Below are positions 63,386-64,000 of a DNA stretch of 64,000 bases, piece after piece. The number at the start of each line of letters is the position of its first letter. The first letter of the stretch is position 1. This DNA is from Chryseosolibacter sp964493505. Lineage in GTDB: Bacteria; Bacteroidota; Bacteroidia; Cytophagales; Cyclobacteriaceae. The stretch covers positions 1 through 64,000 of the forward strand of contig CAZBNP010000009.1 of the NCBI GenBank assembly GCA_964493505.1, read 5' to 3'. The position numbers were made by a program, and so were the translations under genes. The notes under the pieces were generated by a model. That model was not told the origin of the DNA and ran no database searches. It worked only from the letters and a program-made list of their open reading frames with translations.

Positions 63386-64000
63386 GATGTCTTTAAGGAT
63401 TTGTTCCGGATCTTGAATAATCTGAGAAGTTTAGGCACATAGTCCTCTTCCGTATCGATGGTGATGAAGTTGATCTCGTGTTTGCGGCTGAAGCCCGCCA
63501 GTTCATCGCGTCGAGCCTCATAACGGCTCACTACTTTTTCCCTGAAGTCGCCGAAGGAAGTATTGATCCAGAGCGTGCGACGCGATTCCTTGTCTATTAC
63601 CGGAATGATTCCAAGCCGGGGCAGCCGTGTTTCCCGTTTGTCACTCACCTGAATGGCGACGAGGTCGTGCCTGCGCGCAAGCGATTTGAGGTTATGAAAA
63701 TATCCTTCATCGATAAAGTCGGATATCAGGATTACGACGCTTCTGCGTTTGATGATGTTGAGCGCAAAAGAAATTGCCTTGTTCAGGTTTGTTTTGAGCG
63801 ACACGGGTTTCAGCTTTGCCAGCGCCGAGATGATTTCGTAAGCCTGTACGTGCCCTTTGCTTGGTTTGAGATATTTCTCCTTGACATCGGAAAAGCAGAT
63901 GAGGCCGACATGGCTCGATTCCTTAACGGACGATAATGCCAGGACGCCACAGATTTCCTTGGCGACGTCAGCTTTTGTCCGGCCCGGGTTGCCAATATTC
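63382..64000 (-). CDS. DUF58 domain protein (Bat operon), 5' end beyond window
   Basis: Open frame to the right edge: NIGNPGRTKADVAKEICGVL at the edge, then VGLICFSDVKEKYLKPSKG, LKTNLNKAISFALNIIKRRSVVILISDFIDEG, RHDLVAIQVSDKRE and ITIDTEEDYVPKLLRLF. This is the vWA-like C-terminal part of a DUF58 protein, with the first half and start outside. A GTG at 63804 is in frame but only internal. The stop overlaps the ATG of the next gene as ATGA. In Bat operons DUF58 follows a MoxR-type ATPase. Confidence 0.9.
   Translation of the reverse strand, partial: NIGNPGRTKADVAKEICGVLALSSVKESSHVGLICFSDVKEKYLKPSKGHVQAYEIISALAKLKPVSLKTNLNKAISFALNIIKRRSVVILISDFIDEGYFHNLKSLARRHDLVAIQVSDKRETRLPRLGIIPVIDKESRRTLWINTSFGDFREKVVSRYEARRDELAGFSRKHEINFITIDTEEDYVPKLLRLFKIRNKSLKTS

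Noticed and set aside
1..64000. CRISPR arrays, insertion sequences, phage modules, rRNA and tRNA genes
   Set aside because: No spaced direct repeats of CRISPR type, no transposase or integrase frames, and no RNA gene signatures were recognised by reading both strands.

Overview
The window reads as chromosomal DNA of a polysaccharide-degrading member of the Bacteroidota, most likely a Cytophagales relative (inference). The reasons are two SusC/SusD pairs, a hybrid two-component regulator, an ECF sigma/FecR pair, lipoprotein signals on glycan enzymes, a type IX secretion C-terminal domain, a Bat-operon segment, DUF3822 beside coaD, a HYC_CC_PP-type protein, and promoters of the Bacteroidota TTTG / TAnnTTTG type. 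No rRNA, tRNA, CRISPR array, insertion sequence or phage module was seen.

1-18.4 kb is a polysaccharide utilisation locus (PUL) that looks directed at beta-mannan or a related glucan: an S1 sulfatase, then on the minus strand SusC, SusD, a surface lipoprotein, a GH26 enzyme and a DUF5060/GH5-like enzyme, with a divergent hybrid two-component regulator, a second sulfatase, and a GH5 enzyme exported by the type IX system. 18.5-31 kb is a second, independently controlled PUL: ECF sigma factor, FecR anti-sigma, STN-containing SusC, SusD, a beta-propeller protein that may be a polysaccharide lyase, and three S1 sulfatases; it probably handles a sulfated uronic-acid-type glycan (inference).

31-39 kb is a minus-strand copper/heavy-metal efflux operon: HYC_CC_PP protein, a CusA-type RND pump split into two in-frame ORFs by a single TAA, a TolC-type outer-membrane factor, two CusB-type adaptors, and a DUF3347 lipoprotein. 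39-45 kb carries single genes: TerC, a DUF6807 lipoprotein, a DeoR regulator with a perfect inverted repeat in its promoter, a tandem universal stress protein, a NodB-type deacetylase, TatA and a WYL regulator.

45.3-50.4 kb is a siroheme/sulfite-reduction block: a glutamyl-tRNA-reductase-like protein without the catalytic cysteine, a ferredoxin-type sulfite/nitrite reductase with a C-terminal helical extension, uroporphyrinogen-III methyltransferase and precorrin-2 dehydrogenase. The reductase is preceded by a 25-codon leader ORF carrying three Cys codons in a cluster of four, a sequence able to act as an antiterminator, and an intrinsic terminator. This is a complete-looking cysteine-responsive attenuator and the most interesting element found.

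50.4-64 kb is mostly housekeeping: a Tat-exported Gfo/Idh/MocA oxidoreductase, a gene-poor stretch with an RHS-repeat remnant and short repeats, a lipid kinase, a YopX-like gene, acyl carrier protein, pyrE, NUDIX proteins, coaD, DUF3822, DUF1573, DUF423, a YggS-type protein, a GH3-type adenylating enzyme, a LysE exporter, and the 3' part of a Bat operon (DUF58, membrane protein, BatA) running off the right edge.
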